Shown here piece after piece: positions 5,509-5,605 of a stretch of 5,605 nt of DNA (position 1 is the stretch's first letter; every line of letters begins with the position of its first letter). The notes under the pieces are model-generated. The model had not been told where the DNA came from, did not search any database, and saw only the letters and a program-made list of their open reading frames with translations. A program made the position numbers and the translations under genes. Origin of the DNA: an uncultured Eubacteriales bacterium (GTDB lineage: Bacteria > Bacillota > Clostridia > Oscillospirales > QAMX01); assembly GCA_900551265.1 (NCBI GenBank), contig URVL01000155.1:1-5605 (forward strand), given 5' to 3'.

Positions 5509-5536
5509 ATACCTATAATCGTCATTTTTTAACAAA
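5481..5536 (+). repeat. Two near-identical 16-bp elements, 40 bp apart
   Basis: The sequence at 5481-5496 and that at 5521-5536 match at 14 of 16 bases (G-A/T-CATTTTTTAA-T/C-AAA). Their starts are exactly 40 bp apart, and they flank the -10 region of the divergent promoter. They may be paired protein-binding sites; the low complexity (T-run) limits confidence. Confidence 0.35.
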
Positions 5537-5569
5537 TTTTGCTTATACCTATTTTTTCAAACGGACGGT

Positions 5570-5605
5570 AGATCGGAAGAGCACACGTCTGAACTCCAGT
5601 CACTA
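5570..5605 (+). other. Illumina TruSeq adapter read-through (artifact)
   Basis: From AGATCGGAAGAGC onward the sequence matches the TruSeq read-1 3' adapter for 34 bases (5570-5603), plus two more bases that could be the first of an index. This is library sequence, not genomic DNA. Real sequence ends at about 5569, so nothing should be annotated across this point. Confidence 0.97.

Noticed and set aside
1..5569. CRISPR array, tRNA or rRNA genes, insertion-sequence ends
   Set aside because: I saw no regularly spaced repeats, no cloverleaf-like or rRNA segments, and no transposase or terminal inverted repeats in the window.

Overview
This window looks like a contig end from an anaerobic Firmicute, probably a gut Clostridia or Lachnospiraceae-type genome. 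The grounds are strong GGAG-type ribosome binding sites, consensus sigma-A promoters with AT-rich flanks, moderate GC in the genes, and the protein families present. That assignment is an inference from style, not from a marker gene. All seven genes I accept lie on the minus strand, so the window reads biologically from right to left.

Right end (5380-5605): the last 36 bases are Illumina TruSeq adapter, not genome. Inside that is an AT-rich regulatory region. It holds a consensus plus-strand promoter firing off the edge of the contig, a pair of near-identical 16-bp elements spaced 40 bp apart, and a perfect 16-bp palindrome just upstream of a small regulator gene.

Regulator pair (4523-5379): two small XRE-family helix-turn-helix proteins of 77 and 82 aa lie in tandem, about 49% identical without gaps. 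Each is followed by a candidate intrinsic terminator. The 82-aa gene needs a GTG start to be annotated correctly.

Catabolic operon (4431 down to 100): a promoter (TTTACA, 17 bp, TAAAAT) drives five genes with short gaps of 17-56 bp. In order they are a DapA/HOGA-type class I aldolase, a GntR/HutC-UTRA regulator, a UlaG-like metallo-beta-lactamase-fold hydrolase, and two tandem short-chain dehydrogenases that are 63% identical. A 16-bp perfect hairpin lies beyond the last gene at the left edge. Its T-run is on the plus strand, so it probably also (or mainly) terminates a convergent gene outside the window.

Working together: dehydrogenase(s), a lactonase-like hydrolase and a 2-keto-acid aldolase under a sugar-responsive type of regulator are the expected parts of an oxidative, non-phosphorylative sugar or sugar-acid route (oxidise, open the lactone, dehydrate, cleave). 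The dehydratase and a transporter are not in the window, and the substrate cannot be read from sequence. The most notable details are the duplicated dehydrogenase pair, in which one copy has Asp for the catalytic Asn and both carry a C-terminal tail beyond the usual fold; an aldolase without the DapA signature Arg; and the 16-bp operator next to the tandem XRE genes.
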